NCBI GenBank assembly: GCA_026874595.1
Contig: CM049311.1
Span: forward strand, 59,031,953-59,095,952
Direction of reading: 5' to 3'
Origin: Sipunculus nudus
Lineage: Eukaryota; Annelida; Sipuncula; Golfingiida; Sipunculidae
Length of the DNA stretch: 64,000 bases
Shown here: positions 12,901 to 25,460 of the stretch, piece by piece
How the letters are laid out: each line of letters starts with the position of its first letter
How positions within the stretch are numbered: the stretch's first letter is position 1
The notes under the pieces: generated by a model
The model's database searches: none
The model's input: only the letters and a program-made list of their open reading frames with translations
Told to the model about the DNA's origin: nothing
Made by a program: the position numbers and the translations under genes

Positions 12901-14082
12901 AACTCGTCCAATAAAAAGTCAACAGCACACTGAAGATAATGTCTGGTTCTGATCAGCTGAACTGTGTGAATCTTCCTTAATTTATTGTGCTGTTTCATAC
13001 GACCAACACTGATTCTGACATTTTATACTGTTTTGCGTGCATATATAGGGATATTTATACGTTTTTACAGTATTTTTTTATGCCAGACAAACTTACTTCA
13101 CATCAGGACCAAGTTCAGATCCACACAACAGATTTTCTGTAATCAATTTGAAAAAAAAACTTCATTAACTAATCACATTTAACATAATAACAAGTTTAGT
13201 TTAAATAATTAACAGAACTTAATGCTAAGTTAATGGGAACAGAAGAAGACCATTTAATTTTTCACGGGACCAAGAAGGTGTCAGAGTGCAACCACTTAAT
13301 CCATTTGGAGAACTTGTTGTGTTTTCCACTAATGAAAGTTCTCCTCGGAAACTTGGCCACCTATCTAAATTTTGCCAGGATTTCCTTGACAGTCCACCGG
13401 TGTGAAGTTAATGGACAATTTTGATCATGGAGTTTGTGGTCTAAAGGATGGAGAGACACCATCACAGGTCACAAAGACATTTTACCTTCACTGGGACCGG
13501 GACAAATTAATCCACTAATTGCAGAAATTCTGTGAAATCAACAAGCTGCTTGATAATTATTAGTACACTTTTATATTAAAAGGAGGTTTCCCATACAACT
13601 TATATCTTTTCTTTTTGAAGAACTCTAATTGTGAACATGTCATGAACACAGGAGTTAGGATTCTCTGAGAATATTGCCACATTGTTCCTGGAATTAAAAA
13701 TTAATTCTGCCTTTACAAAAAATGAAAATTATATTGACCATTTTGATATAAAGATTATCAGTAACTGGATTCAAAGGTACATACTGAATTAGAAGTATTA
13801 ACTATTGACATATGTTATCATCATTCTTCACCCTCACACCAGCCTCAAAACTAGCAGAAACAGAGGATTCTTATATGTTACTACAAGGTTGATGAAGGAT
13901 ATATAGCAGTTCACTGGGGCATGACATATATCAGTGGTTTTCATAAGGAAAATATATAATATATTACATATGAAAAGTGGTACCTCTGAATCTTGAGAAG
14001 TCAGTGTAGTGAGTTTCATTGTCAGAGATATATCATTGCGTTAGTAAACTTGGAATTACCTGGAAATTGTAACCACATGAAA

Positions 14083-14103
14083 ATGGCGCAGACTTCAGTC
14101 ATG
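14083..14103 (+). CDS. weak candidate micro first exon
   Basis: ATG at 14083 in context aaaATGGcg gives seven codons (MAQTSVM) before donor ATG|gtgagt in phase 0; another ATG lies six bases upstream in frame. It would be phase-compatible with the CH exon at 34051. The signal is short and the frame is open further upstream, so chance is likely. Confidence 0.12.
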
Positions 14104-16020
14104 GTGAGTATATTAAATAACATCACTGCCTTGTTGTTAACTTATTTACTCATAGATAATATTTTGATCTTATTGAAAATAAGATTGCCATAATATTAAT
14201 ATACTGTAAATTCACAGTTTAGGATTCTTTCAATGAATTTACATTTATAGCATTGAATTTCCCTATCATATTCGGTGACAAAGAACTGCTGCAGGACCTA
14301 TAAGAACAGCATACCTTACTTCAAAATGAGGATTCGTTTCAGCATCTCACATGACTTCATTATAGAGATCTGGTCAAGGGTTTTGGGTTTGTTGTTACTT
14401 CTAGAAACTCTTATAGGACTGTATGATTGCTTAAATGTTGGCTTAAATTGAGAACTGTTGTTTGGTCTTCTGAGAAATGATGTTTGGTCTTCATAATTAA
14501 GTATTAAGGACTGTTGTTTGGTCTCATTTCAGTGCATGCAGACCAAGTCTGGTCATCAGTCTCTTTCACATTATTGCTTCAATGTGTTAAATAGTTGATT
14601 GTAAGGTACTTGTCTGAAGTACTTGTCTGGATCGTAGGATGTGCACTTAATGGTACAGCTGATTGTGACATATTTCTCACAAGACCTGTTACTCTCTTGG
14701 AATGATGCCAGTTCTGCAGTTGAATGACTTAATAAATCTGCTGGCTGTTATAGTTATTAGACCAACAATGCTCCCTGTATCAAGCTTGATTATGCACAAC
14801 CCTACATCTTGTTTGACATAACAGAAGAGGAAATCCAAGATTTACTACAATGTCTGCTACAAAGTGCTGAGTACATGTATTTACAAGGAAAATCCAATAA
14901 ACGAAACATAAATAATCCACACGTTTATTGAATTGTTTATATGGGTCCTCCCTGCATGTGGCTTGCCAGATATTCCAAGGACGCGAGTTCCTTGATCCAA
15001 TTATTTCATAATCACATTTGTTTGATCATGGTTTATATTAGTGTGGTCATATGTTTCTACTTCATACTTATAAATAAGCAGGATATAATGATATAATCAT
15101 GTTTGTGTGATAAGAGTGTACATTAGAAGTGGCTGTAGCCCGGCATGACAGATTCAGGGCGTTGAACAAGTCTACCTACCTCAGATATTGTACTTAGTCA
15201 TGCGTGTGTTAGTAGAGGAAAAAGGTTCTTCTAATAAACATGAAGGAAAAAATCAACAGAGAGAGAGAGAGAGTCTGTCACATAGGTTATCAATTTAATT
15301 AAAGGTTGAAACAAAAAAAGCCAGATTCATATAGCTTACACTAGACTTCCCCTGATGCAGCGATTGCTGACCTAAATGAGCAACCCCCTTCTCAGTTACC
15401 TCAGATACAGGGCCTGATTTCTTGACCTGGAAAAAGTCACAGAAAATAAAGTTATAGGAAATACCTGTAAAGTCACAATTTTTGGTAGGAAATAAAGTCA
15501 CAGGTAAAAGTCACAAACTTGGGTTAAAAAATTAAGTCCCAGGTTCGTGCAGGAAAAATGTCACAGGAAATAAAGTCACAATTTGAGTGGAGCAAAAAGA
15601 TACTATTTTTCCCTGGAACTAACAGGAGACTATAATTTAACTTGCTGCTCTAGTCAGCTTGTTGGGGATAAAAACTACTCTAAAGTGGTGATCTGTGACA
15701 CACCTAAAGTGTAAGATAATAGTAGCCCCGACTCTCTAGGAAAGTAATCTAAATGAAGATAAGGAAACTCCACAGAATACTTGTGGGTAGACAGTAATAA
15801 TAATTTACCAAGGTCAGACTAGGTCGCAGCATACGGGTAGTGGTTCAGACATTGTGGTAATGAGCACAGATTCCAATCCAGTTACTGTTAGCTCATGTGG
15901 TCAAACAGACTTGCACTTTCATACCTTATTATCTTCTCTGACTCCTGAAGTAAAAAAAAAGTTTCCTTTCATCTGTAGTTATTAGTCACATGGTCTTCTT
16001 CATGATACAGTTATCAAACA

Positions 16021-16034
16021 GTGCCACCTACTGG
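16021..16034 (-). promoter_or_regulatory. CTCF-like core motif
   Basis: The reverse complement reads CCAGTAGGTGGCAC, which matches all 14 positions of the bilaterian CTCF core CCASYAGRKGGCRS. CTCF binds such sites as an insulator or loop anchor. A match of this length is unlikely by chance at one given place but is not proof of binding. Weaker matches occur at 8206 (+), 56292 (-) and 63640 (-). Confidence 0.4.
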
Positions 16035-16092
16035 CAGCTGTGTTCATTAGGTGGTTATATAAGTCATTTCAAGCGGCTTATGTAAGTAATTA

Positions 16093-16181
16093 TTAAATAA
16101 AGAATATCAAATTTGAACAATTTAAATAAAGAATATCAAAGAGGAACAATTAAAATAAAGAATATTAAATTGGAACAATTT
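16093..16181. repeat. 3 x 29-bp tandem repeat
   Basis: Three imperfect copies of ttaaataaagaatatcaaat plus a ttgaacaat tail. Starts are near 16093, 16122 and 16151. Confidence 0.8.
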
Positions 16182-16433
16182 ACTATTATTTAATTATCAA
16201 GTCAGGAATCATAATGTATTACAGCATAGTTGTTTTGCTCTGGGGGGAAGAAGCTGTGGAGTTAGGTCATATAGTTTTTTTTTTAATCACTTCAGCACAT
16301 CATTAGTAGCATCTTCAGCCAGGTTCTTCTTTTTACTGAGTCTTTTTCCTTTTTATCTTCTCTTTAAGAAAAGGTTTCTTTTGTGTTGGAATGAGGAACA
16401 AAGAACACATCTGGACTGAAAAGCAGTATTTTA

Positions 16434-16793
16434 CTTAGCCCTGAGGCCCTGTGTTTCTAAAGCTCACAGCTTATCCCTGAGGCCCTGTGTGTCTGAAGCA
16501 CACAGCTGATCCCTGAGGCCCTGTGTGTCTGAAGCACACAGCTGATCCCTGAGGCCCTGTGTGTCTGAAGCACACAGCTGATCCCTGAGGCCCTGTGTGT
16601 TTGAAGCTCACAGCTGATCCCTGAGGCCCTGTGTGTCTGAAGCTCACAGCTGATCCCTGAGGCCCTGTGTGTTTGAAGCTCACAGCTGATCCCTGAGGCC
16701 CTGTGTGTCTGAAGCTCACAGCTGATCCCTGAGGCCTTGTGTGTCTGAAGCTCACAGCTGATCCCTGAGGCCCTATGTGTCTGAAGCACACAG
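16434..16793. repeat. 36-bp minisatellite, 10 copies
   Basis: Exactly ten tandem units of 36 bp with no indels (ctgatccctgaggccctgtg, then tgtctgaagcacacag). Each unit holds an inverted repeat CTGTGTG-TCTGAAG-CACACAG that can fold to a 7-bp stem with a 7-nt loop; about half the units carry ctcacag, which weakens one pair. Because 36 is a multiple of three, two minus-strand frames stay open as 12-residue repeats, but there is no other sign of coding. Confidence 0.95.
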
Positions 16794-16977
16794 CTGATCT
16801 ACATGAAGATTTGGATTAATTATAATCAATAACGTCTAAGCTGCACCTGTGGAGCAAGATACACATCACACAGACAGTTATAGATAGAAAGTTATTGGAT
16901 ATGAATATGGTGTGAGTATTCCAGCTTAGCTAAGCCTGTTTGCACAATATGGGCATCTTTTTTTCTCTCAGTGTATA

Positions 16978-17067
16978 AAAATATAATAATAATAATGGTA
17001 AAAAATGTTAGAGAAAATCATAACATTATAATAATTATAATAATAATAATAATAATAATAATAAATG

Positions 17068-17098
<31 letters not shown>

Positions 17099-17162
17099 TA
17101 AATGATAATAATTATAATAATGATAAATGATAATAATAATAATAATAACAATAATAATAATT
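16978..17162. repeat. (AAT)n microsatellite, interrupted
   Basis: Long runs of ataataata with gataaatgataat interruptions that are themselves repeated. Non-coding. Confidence 0.95.
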
Positions 17163-18129
17163 AAGATTCCTGCCTTTGTGGATCAGAAAATAAAGATCTG
17201 TTATATAATATATAATACATCCTCCCAGTTATGGAGGATTATGGGACCTTGGTATTTACCAGTAATAGAGAAGTGCCTGTATTAAAGAAGTTACAAAATT
17301 CAAAGTTTACCTCGCAGGACCACCCCAGGCATCTGTAGGAGACATGTATTTGTAATAGAGAGGTGACAATGAGGATATAGGTTCTTCTGTAAAAAAAACT
17401 TTGAATGATGTGACTTGAAATATCCTTGCAACTTAGTTTCACTTAAAAGACTGATATAGACTTGTCTAGGAAAAGAGGTTAAAGATTCATCATTCTCAAG
17501 GAAGGGTTGACTTTCCCACCATGTAATTCATTCATTGTTGTTTCATTTCTTTATCACAGCAGGGTGTTTCCTGTACAATAACGACGCCCGAAGCGGAAGA
17601 ATAATGTACCCTTAAAACACCAGGTGTGAGTTGTGGTGTGGTCCCCATAGTTGTTTTGGTCCAGCACTGCGACATTCTAATTTGGTCTTATTTTGTTGCT
17701 GCCAGTTCTTTATATCTTGTAACATTTTGCCACACATGTGTCTTAAACTACCGGGCCGGCTAACATAATAGACTTATTGTTTTACAAAACATGGCTTTGT
17801 GGCAGGGAAACCAGTGGCAGCCCCCTATTCAACAAAGTTAGTCGGGTAAGTATTTAGTGAATGAATAAGCAAGGCCGGCTGGGGTGTTTTGCTTTGCTGT
17901 GAGCCATACCACAGGGGTTCGGGACTTATTGTCACAATAAACACCAAGTCACTTACAATTTATCAAGTTTCTCACAAAGGAAATCAAGATTATACCAGGG
18001 TGGCATTGGTGTATTTTCAAACAGGTCATAAGACCAGGATCGTGTGACAAGTTTTTTCACTGATTACCAAGGAGATAAGGAGCATATTTGTGTGTAATTT
18101 AGAAATTTGACAATAAGCAGGTGGTATAG
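17163..18129. other. sequence before the upstream navigator exon
   Basis: The first half is AT-rich. 17560-17960 is richer in G+C, with a gtaagt donor at about 17846 behind a 16-codon frame, possibly an untranslated leader exon. Confidence 0.3.
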
Positions 18130-18318
18130 CAGCATCATCCCTGCTACCGGGTGTCCTCTGCTGGGTAACCCTCAGGAGCTGGGGTACCATCTGACCTATT
18201 GTATAGGACTGACAGTCTGGCTGGGGTGGATGGTTTCTTAGGAGGACTTACCCCCTGTCTCAGACACCGGGGGTTGTTATGAGGCAGGTGATGTTTTAAT
18301 ACCTGGCCTGATTCGGCC
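18130..18318 (+). promoter_or_regulatory. putative promoter/5' UTR of the upstream navigator exon
   Basis: Immediately before the ATG at 18319 the sequence becomes G+C-rich (runs such as accgggtgtcctctgctggg and cagacaccgggggttg), unlike the AT-rich flanks. No TATA box is evident at a clear distance. About 300-500 bases earlier (17560-17850) another richer block holds a 16-codon reading frame (ATG at about 17790, MALWQGNQWQ...) that stops just before a gtaagt donor, which would suit an untranslated leader exon. Start sites are inferred, not seen. Confidence 0.3.
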
Positions 18319-18381
18319 ATGGCTGCTGCCAAGAAGATCATGTACAGGAACCGGGAAGTCTCCCCACGTGAGTTCCCTAAG
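18319..18381 (+). CDS. NAV2: candidate first coding exon of navigator (upstream alternative)
   Basis: ATG at 18319 lies in a good initiation context (gccATGG), with an in-frame stop 30 bases upstream (tga at 18289), so it is the first possible start of this frame. It gives 21 codons (starts MAAAKKIMYRNRE, ends REFPK) and reaches a strong donor AAG|gtatgt in phase 0, compatible with the CH exon at 34051. A second potential donor (CAC|gtgagt) lies 14 bases earlier but breaks the frame. The peptide is short and basic, with no recognised domain. The preceding 190 bases are G+C-rich for this window. Interpreted as an alternative N-terminus of the navigator protein from a more distal promoter. It could instead belong to another transcript. 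Confidence 0.5.
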
Positions 18382-21300
18382 GTATGTCAGTTCCCCCTTT
18401 ACCTTACAACTGTATATACATGATGGTACAGTTATCTTTATCTATTGATGGTGATGATAAATTTCCTGTCAGATTAAAGGTGTATATAACATAGCTTAAT
18501 TAGTCTATTTATAGGATTACAGTATTATTTATTGATTATATTTTTGGCTTCCTTTGACATATTTGCATATTTCTCATTTAAATACGATTGATATCAATCA
18601 TTTGTTATTGGTTTTTCAAAATAAAAACTTTCATTTACAAATCATTTGCTATTAGAAAATATTCTCATCCTGATAGTGATATTTAAATGATGGAGTCATG
18701 AAATTTTTACAGAAATTAACTCAGGTTCTTCTATAAATGAATGATAAGTGGAATATGTTGATAAAGATTAAAGAGGACCTACAGAATCAGGTACAATAAA
18801 GATTTATAAATATATAAGGGAACTCTATTACTGGAACATATTTTTTCTTTTTTTACTCATCTTGACATAGGAGCTATGACTATAAGATGTTGTACTGCAG
18901 TGTTTGTCCACAATATTCAAAATGCTACTTCTCCTTTATTTCTTGTCAAGTTTTGATTTTTGATTTTGTTCATTTTACCTGATAGGCCAAGGTGTTGGCT
19001 TTTTTAAAAACTTCAACCATCATTTAAAATTAATAAATAATGTAAGTGTATGCAACCATTCTCAAAATCACAAAAAAAGCTTCTTTTCCTTTATATCTTG
19101 ACCAATTTTGTTTGTTTTATCAGTTTTCACCTGGATTGCCCATTGAAAAGGTGCACCAATTTTTGAAATTCATTTATTATATGCATATAAAAAATCATTA
19201 ATATGCAACTTTATAATTAATTCATTATGTGCACATTTTTATTATATATGAAAATGCTTCTTTTCCTGTATTTCTTGACTGAATGTGTGTCTGCTTGTTG
19301 TATGAGATAGAGCTAGGAGTGCCCTTTGAAACTTCTTTACAGAATTTTACCTGAAGACTGGTGGTGCTACCTGTATTTTTTTCTATTTTTTACAAATTTT
19401 GTCCTTTATTTTGATACTGATTAATTTTATTCAAGGGGGCTTTCTACATAGACAAAAAATCAAACATTTAATTTCTTTGGATTTAGGTAATTTTAAAGAT
19501 GTAAATATATGTATGTTAGTAAGTCAGTGGTAGAGATCTTTTCTTTTTGGTCATATATATATATATACCTTTATCCCATTAAGTTTTTTTATCCAGGGGA
19601 TGACTGTGCATCACATACCCCTATCATCTGTGTTCTCTGCCTGTGTTACCACTTACCACATTAGTTATTACCTCACAAATAAACCAAACAATGTAGACAC
19701 TCACACTGATGTTTACTTCAAAAAGGCAGAAATGATTACATCCAAGGCCAGGTCTGAGATTTAGGTTATTTGTACTCAATTTCTTGCAGGTTTCCTTTTT
19801 GTCCAGGTTGGCATTCCTTTCTGTGTACTTTTTGGGCATAAGAGCAGCAACTTCTGGATCTTTCTGACTAGGGTTTCCTAATTGCTCATGACATATTTTA
19901 TTTAATAAAGTCAGTGGATGCCAAAAACAGACCCGGGATCTATGTGTCTACAGTGCCCCACTAGTCAGACAACCTGTGTTTCACATATCAGGATAACAAG
20001 GTGACATTAATACAGTGTCTAGGATTTCACTTGTAAGTTTCCCTGATATTTCTGTTATTGTGGAACTTGAGGAGGTATAACACTGTACTTGCACCTTTTT
20101 GTGCTAGCAGTTTCAGAATTAGAGAACAGTTATTCTTTTCTGGAATTTGATCTGTTTTCTTTTATCTGACTTATATTACTTTGCAATTTTTAAGCCAATG
20201 AGACGACCCATTTTTTCCTTCCTCTGTGAAATTCATTTACAAATGTTTTATTACTTATTAACAGGATTTAAAAACTTAATCAATATAAAGCAAATTTATA
20301 TGTGCCAACCTATAACGTGTTTTATGTCAAAAGTGTTTAACAAAGATGAGGAAAAGAAAAAAAAAAAAAAGTTATATCACATCAATATTGATTGGAGACA
20401 TGGCTCAAGTGTAAGCTGTATGTACAGCTATTTTCAAAATGACTTTTGCAATCACAAGCAAGTGTGAAGTGCTTTCCAATCAAAATTTCCCAATAGGATT
20501 TGTGCAACTTTTTAAACCCATTCTGACCCATCTGCTATGCACCTGCTGAGATTATTTTAAAACCATTTTCTGTGTGAAAGGGTTATGAGTCAGATTGTTG
20601 ATGATTCATAAGAGAAAGTTCATTGTAAGTTTTTATTGTAAGATCAATTTTTAAATCAAATAGTCTTAAGTCACAAGTTGTTAATTGTTGAATTGCACAA
20701 AAGACAGTGTCAAACAATTACTTTTTAATGAAAATGAGTCTAGGTGATCCATTGATTGTATGTAGACCTGAACTCATTAATGCTTCACATGCTGATGCAC
20801 ACTGGCACACACAAGTGCGTTTGAACTGTCTGCAGACTTGGTTGACATATTAGTTGCTTCTTGACACAGCAGATGTCAGCACTAGCAGACAACCTTCAAT
20901 GGCCGAATATGGGAATCAAGTTTGACATCAAGTTTACTTTTGTAACCACAATGCATTCCCAAGGTGGATGGTAACCTTCTGAGAATAACATCATTTACAT
21001 TAAAACAAATCTGAATAGTAATTTGGAAGGTGAAGGTCACTCACCAAGACAGACGCATAATCTCACAATTTTTTTCTATATATGTAGTCAGTATCTCAAA
21101 ATATTTTGCCATAATTCTCAGAGGAGAATGATAGTGAGGTGTGTGAATTTTTTATCATCATAATTGTGTCAAAACAAATTATCAGGTTTACTTTGCAGAG
21201 GTGTCTATGGAGAAAGCTAAATGCGACTCGTTATCATGTGAAATAAAAGAGTTCTGGGCAAGGCTAAATTGTCTGTTTGCTGGTGAAGGCAGTGTACAAG

Positions 21301-22027
21301 TGTTTGGCAGGGATTGTGCATGGCTACTGGTGCTCTGCTTTCTTTTCCTACTTAGCTTTATCACGGTCCAGTTGTTTACATGCTTTTGTTCACAGGCTGC
21401 TGATTTCTCAGATAGAAGAATTCTTTAATCCAGATGTAATTTACTTCCAAGTTTATTCAATCAAAGCTGACAATAACAAATGCCCAAAATATACACTGAT
21501 AGTTTGCCCTATTTTCCACTTAACTGTTTCTGTTCTCTCTGTCTCTCTTTATGTTAACTCCTGTCCTTATTCCTGTCTCTTCTCTCTCTCCTAGCCCTCT
21601 AACTCTCTGAATCTCCTCTCTTTAGCTCTGACCTTAACTGTCTGGTTCAGTAACCAGTATATCTATTTATACATTTGCCCAAAATAATAATTGCAATTAA
21701 GGAATTTCTTACAACATTAATACAAGACATATTGTGTAATACATTCAACACCTTTCTTTCCCTCCTGTGAACACCTATGTCTAAACTGTTAATTAATTGT
21801 TTATCTATGCCTGTCACTTTAAGAGTAAACCTGGTCAAATATATGAACATGCTAATTAATGAATTCTCTGTGAACACTTATTAAAGGGCTGGCAGTTAAA
21901 TGATAAACTGAATTGTAATTAGAAAAATTATCCTGCACATGAGTCTACTAAATACCTGTTTTATTCCATAGGACTGATCACCTTATAATATCTAATGAAA
22001 ATTGGTAAAATATAATGATTTGAATTA

Positions 22028-22312
22028 TCATAAAATTATCACACTGGTGATAGCTTCTTGGACCCGGTGTGTGGTGCACTGGAGCTGACCTAGGAAGGTG
22101 TCTTGCACCTCTTTGTGCTTGGCTTGGTGGGGCATTCTCAACAATTTGCATAGAGGTTGCTTCTGTTTCTCCATAAAATATCCTCGAGGCCATATTACTG
22201 GAATCAAACCCTTCTTTCCAGTTTTGTTGTTAGTAAGGGAGCGGGTGGGGGTCCTTATAGGGCTATATGTGATGGGCTTGAGCCCAAACTCCACTTTTCT
22301 GCCTGCCTGCAT
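22028..22312 (-). other. unrecognised 94-codon open frame in a G+C-richer block
   Basis: Minus-strand frame starting MQAGRKVEFGLKPITY. The block 22030-22320 is richer in G+C and is open in several frames on both strands, and contains a box-B-like GGTTTGATTCC on the minus strand. It may be part of an old SINE or other repeat rather than a gene. No domain recognised. Confidence 0.15.
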
Positions 22313-22439
22313 AAGATTTGTTTTGTTGCTGCAATCTTAGGTCCAGTAAAACATTTGTCTATAATCGACTGACAAGCCTTATCAGAGCTATTACTCTAAA
22401 TAATTGGATTATCTTAACTAAAATCAGAAGGAGATAATG

Positions 22440-23175
22440 GTAATTATATTTCATTTGTTGAGAAAAACCAAACTTGAAGAATGCACGCATCCTTTCCCAA
22501 ACAATATCACCCAATTAGTGACATGAAACAAATCACCCTCAGGGACCTGTGTGACTGCATGGCTCCCCTTATTGACAATTTAGTGCATGCTGTATGGTAA
22601 TATCCCACTTGATTAGATTTCTCTAATTATATCGGGGCTCAGCCACATGAAAGAGGTCCTGTGTTAATGAAAGCAAGACGGGTAATTATGAATCTTGTTC
22701 AGCTGTCTGCCTGGAGCAGGGGGAGCTTTCCCCCTGTCTGACAGGACACAATACAGGGCTCAAGTTGGCTTCATAATTGAACAATTAAAAATGCCTGAGT
22801 CACATCCGAAATGATGGAAGCATTGAGAGATGCTGCGCATTAGCTATGTGTGATAATCATGATTGATGCCTGAAGTTTGGACGCATTTCTTGTGGTCCCT
22901 CTGAATCCCTGCCTTGTCCAGGAATTCACTTGTATGATGATTATGCAAACTGTCTTTGTCTGCACGGGCATGGGAACATGATGCTTTTGTTTTGAGGTCA
23001 GCTACCGTTCACGATGGATGAGATACCCCAGACAAAGGAGATGGGGTGACGCCACTGTTTGACGGTGATCAGCTGACTTTAGGAATGTGTTCTTCTCGTA
23101 CCTGATGCCACTGATGGAATGCTCGCCCATGAATAATCCCATCAGCTTCAAGCTCCCGAAACCTTAATATTTATC
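22440..23175. promoter_or_regulatory. candidate conserved non-coding element / enhancer
   Basis: A 730-bp stretch of balanced base composition without simple repeats or coding frames, inside the intron of the upstream navigator transcript. It has clustered transcription-factor-like cores: TAATTA at 22683, opposed TAATTG and CAATTA at 22774-22787, an octamer-like ATGCAAA at 22943, and a CAGGGGG/CCCCCTG inverted repeat near 22717-22736. Such clusters are typical of developmental enhancers. Conservation cannot be tested from one sequence, so this rests on composition and motif density. Confidence 0.33.
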
Positions 23176-23550
23176 CAGCTTTAATTGACCTTTATTACTC
23201 AATTTTCTTCACTGCACCTTCAGACTAAACCAGTCTTAATCTGAATGACACCAAATAAAGAAGAATTTTTCCAGAAGATGCAAAAAATGTTCATTAATAC
23301 TTACTGTAGGTTATTACTCGAGTATGGTTTGCTATATCAGCATTAAGATTCTATATTGTAATATGGATTTAGCCCTGCTCATTATTTACTCATTAATTGT
23401 ATAGTATATATATGTTAATCATGCATATGATGACAATAGAGGAGGACTTGGGCATAATCTGGAAGTTAAGGAATGTGTACTCTGATGCTGAAGGCCCAAG
23501 GTTTGAACACCACCAGAGCCTCCAGAGAAAAATGGCAAAATATCAACAGA

Positions 23551-23707
23551 ATCTCAGAGAAACACTCCAGTGTCTCAGAGAAATACTCTAACACATCAGA
23601 GAAATACTTCAGTATCTCAGAAATACTACATTGTCTTAGAGATAATCATATACTTCAATATCTAAGAGAAATACTCCAACATCTGAGAGAAATATTCCAA
23701 TATCTCA
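23551..23707. repeat. 21-22-bp imperfect minisatellite
   Basis: About seven diverged units of the form agaaatactccaacatctga. The open frames over it show a 7-residue repeat for that reason only. Confidence 0.75.
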
Positions 23708-25189
23708 ACAACAGGTTTATAATGTATTCTGTATTATTATTAGGCTTGTGCATGTACATACCTGAAAACACAGAAGTGTAAATAATAACTTATATTTTTG
23801 TGAATGTTTACCTTCAGTCTTGTTCAAAAGATGGACAGTGCCATAAGGTCACAAAAAAAAATAATAAAAAAAAAAGAAAATGGAAGCAACCTAGTTTGCA
23901 TGAGTGAGTTAAGACTCAAAGGAGCATGTTGAGACTTTTGTCAAAGAAAAAATAAGCACTGTATTATTACCATGTGGCATATTATCTGGAGATTGATCAG
24001 TATATGTAAGGCAGGTTTGTTACATTCCACAGTGAGTGTAGGTTAAAAGGCACCTAACTTGTCTATTAGTTTGCCAGTTAAGCCACTGAAACAGGAAAGT
24101 GTTGAGATTCCTCTTGCAGGAAAAGGAGCTATTTCAGGTCAGGAAGTGAACTTCTCTGAGTGCCTACCTCTTTGAACTGAACAGTAACAGACCCTCTCTG
24201 TCTCAGGGCTGTTGTGGTACATGACAGTATTTAGTACAACTTTTCAATTATAATTATACCTTAATTTATTTGTCTGACTCAGTTACTTTTATTAACCATT
24301 GTGTTAAGTACAAAACTATTAAATTTACAGAGAGATCCTATATACAGGCAGTGAGGCACTGATCAGGCAGCGGTAGTCATGATTACCACATATGCCTCAG
24401 TGGATAGTGGTCAGCCAGTTTTGATATTCTAGTTTGTTTTATCACTTTTATAATTGTTCTTCTGTCTGTAAAAGTACGTTTTTTAAACCATTGTGACTAC
24501 AGGCATCTGACTCGGCACTCAGATACTTTTTTAAACAGCATTTAGCCATTAAGACTTTGGATTGTGTTAAATGATGAGCTTCTGCCATTAAGTGATTGAA
24601 AACACTTCTCATACACTGATCCAGTCACTTTCACAAATGCAATAAAAGTGGAAACAAACAATGATGTCACCCACTGGGAGTCCGGGTTTACTCGAATTTC
24701 CCCTGGAGGAGTGAAGCCGAGATACAGGGAGAGCATCTATTGTTAAGTTTAACAAGGAATCCGTCACAATGTCATGATGATAGGCTGACTTATGGAGGAG
24801 ACTTTGTTGACTTTTGTCATTACTTGATGTAAAATATTAACAAAGCAGTAAAAATGATGCAGGTATTGAACTTGTTTAAGGTTAATACTAGGTTAGTGTG
24901 GTTGACACTCAGAACACTTTGTAAGGTGGATGAGATCAGACAGGTCAGCTCTCAGGTTTAATCAGGGTAAGAACAGACCCCCTGGAGGTTGTGGTTGTTC
25001 TTGATTCCTGTTACAAAAAAAGGAATTACCAGTGTTTTTAAAGAACTCTGAAAACAGTAACAGAGGAAATCAGTAAGAGATTTATACCAGTTGAAGGATG
25101 ATTGGGTGATACATTGGAGCTGGCTTTGTGAAGGTGAAACAGTTCCCGATATTGGCTAGTAATCATGATCGGTTAGGGTTAATGACGTG

Positions 25190-25460
25190 ATGTGTTTACT
25201 CAGGAAATTAAAATATGGTCTTTCATAGCGATCACTCACAGGGGCAGGGGTGGCTGCCTTCAGCAAGCAACCCCGTTTGCTTAATGACGCTGCTAAAATT
25301 CAATTAGTCATGTTCGGTAGGTGCAGTAATGTCAGGGCACAACATCATCCTTTTGTTCTTTAACTGAGATGCTGTAAAGGAATTCCTCAACACAGTCATG
25401 TGTTACTGGGACCAATTATTATGACCCATAGCCCATCCCACGGCACAGTTTATATCGCGA
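25190..25460. promoter_or_regulatory. candidate non-coding regulatory block
   Basis: A compositional island within AT-rich intron containing tgtttac, cttaatgac and caattagtc cores and CpGs (atagcgatcac, tatcgcgacc), with no open frame of note. Possible enhancer; no direct evidence beyond composition and motifs. Confidence 0.2.

Larger units (their letters stand above)
7811..16092. other. upstream or intronic sequence
   Basis: Apart from the two micro-exon candidates and the CTCF-like site at 8206, I see no gene. 12150-12420 and 12700-12960 are of more even composition with CpG (cacgtggggcgaccgagggc, ttaccgcgatgtgttctgcg) and could be regulatory. Weak internal repeats: ggaaataaagtcaca at 15430-15600 and gactgttgtttggtct at 14450-14530. 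Confidence 0.4.

Noticed and set aside
16457-16791. 106- and 110-codon minus-strand frames with 12-residue repeats
   Set aside because: The 36-bp period keeps frames open automatically. There are no flanking coding signals, and two frames are open at once.
17790-17845. 16-codon frame (MALWQGNQWQ...) ahead of a gtaagt donor
   Set aside because: It stops before the donor, so it cannot be a coding first exon; at most a leader exon with an upstream frame.
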